Shown: positions 36,428 through 38,370 of the stretch, one piece after another
Position numbering within the stretch: the stretch's first letter is position 1
Layout of the letters: every line of letters begins with the position of its first letter
Assembly (NCBI GenBank): GCA_024642365.1
Contig: JAHEBE010000004.1
Location: forward strand, 1-38,370
DNA length: 38,370 bases
Reading direction: 5' to 3'
Source of the DNA: Algoriphagus sp.
GTDB taxonomy: Bacteria > Bacteroidota > Bacteroidia > Cytophagales > Cyclobacteriaceae
Notes under the pieces: generated by a model
Database searches by the model: none
What the model was told of the DNA's origin: nothing
The model's input: only the letters and a program-made list of their open reading frames with translations
Translations under genes and position numbers: made by a program

Positions 36428-37726
36428 TTATTGATCGTAGACGATAGTATAACCTCTGATACCATGTTCGTGAGAATCCAATCCACTTTTTTCATGTGCC
36501 TCAGAAACCCGAATACCCATTGTTTTCTTCAAAACAAAAAAGATTAAAAAAGCACAAGAGAAGGCCATTAAGCCGCAAATCACTACACCGGTCAATTGGG
36601 TAAGGAAAGTGTGCTCGGGATTTGTAGAAAAGATCCCAACAGCAAGAGTACCCCAAACGCCACATGTTAAGTGAACGGATACCGCCCCTACAACATCATC
36701 GAGTTTGAGCTTATCTAGTAAGACCGCAGAGTATACTACTAAAACACCTGCTACTAGACCGATGATTATGGCAGAAGCAGGAGTAATTACATCAGCACCT
36801 GCAGTAATCCCTACTAAACCTGCTAGGATTCCATTCAGCATCATTCCCAAATCAAGTCTTTTGAAAACAAAGTTTCCAGCAAAAAAACCACCTAGACCTC
36901 CAGCACAAGCACCCAATGAAGTAGTGACTAATACATAGGATACTAACGCAGGATCGGCTGACAACACTGAGCCGCCATTGAATCCAAACCAACCAAGCCA
37001 AAGCATGAATACACCGATCACAGCAAGCGGCACGCTTGCACCAGGTTTGTCGACAGTTTTCCCATCCACATATTTTCCAATTCTTGGACCAACCAAAATA
37101 ACTCCAGCTAAGGCTCCCCAACCTCCCACTGAATGGACAAGGGTACTTCCTGCAAAGTCATAAAATCCCATTTCATCTAAGGCACCGCCACCCCATTTCC
37201 AACTCCCGATTAAAGGATAAACTAGCCCTACGAAAAACAAAGTGAAAATCAAGTAGGCGGACAATTTCACTCGCTCCGCTATTGCTCCAGAGACAATTGT
37301 GGCTGCTGTAGCAGCAAACATTCCTTGAAAAAGGAAATCTGTCCAATACGTATATCCGCCACCAGCATACCCTACTGTCACATCCGCATCAGCAGGTGAA
37401 AACCAAAACATCTTCCAACCTGAAAGATCAAAGGCCATCCATCCTGGGGTTTCGAATCCAGGATACATGAGAAAAAAACCTACGAGGGCATAGGTAATTA
37501 ATCCCAATATTGGAGTAATAGTATTTTTAAACAGAATGTTTACAGTGTTTTTTGCTTGTCCAAAGCCTGTTTCTACACCTGCAAAACCGAGGTGCATAAT
37601 AAAAACTAAGGCTGTGGAAAGCATCATCCACACATTATTTGTAGTGAAAAGCCCTTGGGCTATTTCAGCAGATAGATCTGCAGTTGCGCCAACATCTTGA
37701 GCGACTAAGGGTACAAAATACTTCAT
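36428..37726 (-). CDS. amt: Ammonium transporter
   Basis: FAGVETGFGQAKNTVNILFKNTI, DFLFQGMFAATAATIVSGAIAERVKLSAYLIF, DFAGSTLVHSVGGWGALAGVILVGPRIGKY, LGWFGFNGGS, VSVHLTCGVWGTLAVGIF. Confidence 0.97.
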   Translation of the reverse strand: MKYFVPLVAQDVGATADLSAEIAQGLFTTNNVWMMLSTALVFIMHLGFAGVETGFGQAKNTVNILFKNTITPILGLITYALVGFFLMYPGFETPGWMAFDLSGWKMFWFSPADADVTVGYAGGGYTYWTDFLFQGMFAATAATIVSGAIAERVKLSAYLIFTLFFVGLVYPLIGSWKWGGGALDEMGFYDFAGSTLVHSVGGWGALAGVILVGPRIGKYVDGKTVDKPGASVPLAVIGVFMLWLGWFGFNGGSVLSADPALVSYVLVTTSLGACAGGLGGFFAGNFVFKRLDLGMMLNGILAGLVGITAGADVITPASAIIIGLVAGVLVVYSAVLLDKLKLDDVVGAVSVHLTCGVWGTLAVGIFSTNPEHTFLTQLTGVVICGLMAFSCAFLIFFVLKKTMGIRVSEAHEKSGLDSHEHGIRGYTIVYDQ

Positions 37727-38194
37727 AGGTTTTAAGTGAAATTTTGAACGTTTTTCAGAATTTATAATAGGTTTGATAGCAAAAGCTATATTCGAATGTA
37801 ATTATATTATTGATAAAAAAACAAATCACTTTTTGAGATTAATACAAATTTTTAAACTTTTTAATGTCTTTTTTGAACCAATTATTGCCTTTTTTTCAAA
37901 AAAAACACAAAATGAAGGTATATTATAGACCAAGTGATTAAAAAAATAATATTTCGATCATCTCTATAAAATTCTTTGAAATCGATTCCGAGAATTTCAA
38001 TATGAAGTAGATTTAAGGTAATAATGGTTTTTACCAAATTTTATTTTAAAAAGTGCTTCTTTTCAGTATTTTAAACTATATCTTGAATTTTACGAAAAAT
38101 ATAAATTTTTAAAAATTGATTATTTTTTTCACCCAGATTTCAAAAAAATTCAAAATTTTACAAGAATCCACCCCAAATAGATCCCTATAAATAA

Positions 38195-38222
38195 AAATAG
38201 ACTGAATTTCTCCAGTCTATTT
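38195..38222 (-). terminator. Hairpin downstream of hemB, likely terminator
   Basis: AAATAGACTG...CAGTCTATTT with A-rich plus-strand flank (U-rich on the minus transcript). Confidence 0.65.
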
Positions 38223-38247
38223 ATTGGTTTTCAACTCAATTTGAAAA

Positions 38248-38370
38248 TCATCTCTGCATTTCTGCAAATTCTTTGGCAAAATAGGTTAAAATCACTTTCG
38301 CCCCTGCCCTTTTGATACTAATCAAGGATTCGAGCATTGCTCTCTCAGGATCTAGCCAACCTCTTTCTCC
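38248..38370 (-). CDS. hemB: 3' end of delta-aminolevulinic acid dehydratase (porphobilinogen synthase), truncated by the window edge
   Basis: Minus-strand reading [40 protein letters not shown] matches the HemB C-terminal pattern ([21 protein letters not shown]). Confidence 0.88.
   Translation of the reverse strand, partial: GERGWLDPERAMLESLISIKRAGAKVILTYFAKEFAEMQR

Noticed and set aside
36852-37121. 89-aa minus-strand ORF and the 36978-37163 plus-strand ORF inside amt
   Set aside because: Alternate-frame or antisense shadows of the conserved amt coding sequence.
1-38370. CRISPR arrays, tRNA/rRNA genes, transposases, integrases or prophage genes
   Set aside because: Scanned by eye; no regularly spaced repeats, no cloverleaf-like tRNA sequence and no mobile-element proteins in the ORF track.

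Overview
The window reads as a Bacteroidota chromosome segment (Cyclobacteriaceae/Algoriphagus-like by general impression of protein sequence, T9SS-type C-terminus and TAnnTTTG promoters). It is dense with protein-coding genes, mostly housekeeping: a minus-strand run rpmE2 // GlmU-like - holB - rimB-like protease - rimK - hemC - PPIase - SDR; yifB/comM; truA; two ABC exporters; hemE; dnaK plus a GroES-like paralog; amt plus an OM barrel; and the 3' end of hemB at the right edge. I found no tRNA, rRNA, CRISPR array, transposase or prophage. No clear-cut new defence or mobile system is visible. The best leads for undescribed biology are: (1) a sigma54-like promoter with upstream TGACA/TGTCA sites at dnaK; (2) a sigma factor / non-canonical membrane anti-sigma candidate / OM barrel trio; (3) an overlapping PAS-only + metallo-beta-lactamase gene pair; (4) a GroES paralog without GroEL beside dnaK; (5) an overlapping MOSC + polytopic membrane protein pair; (6) a small basic secreted protein with KVW repeats; (7) several genes whose -7 element abuts the start codon (possible leaderless mRNAs), and a terminator-like hairpin abutting the yifB start. 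Functional calls come from motif and family recognition by eye; no database search was run.
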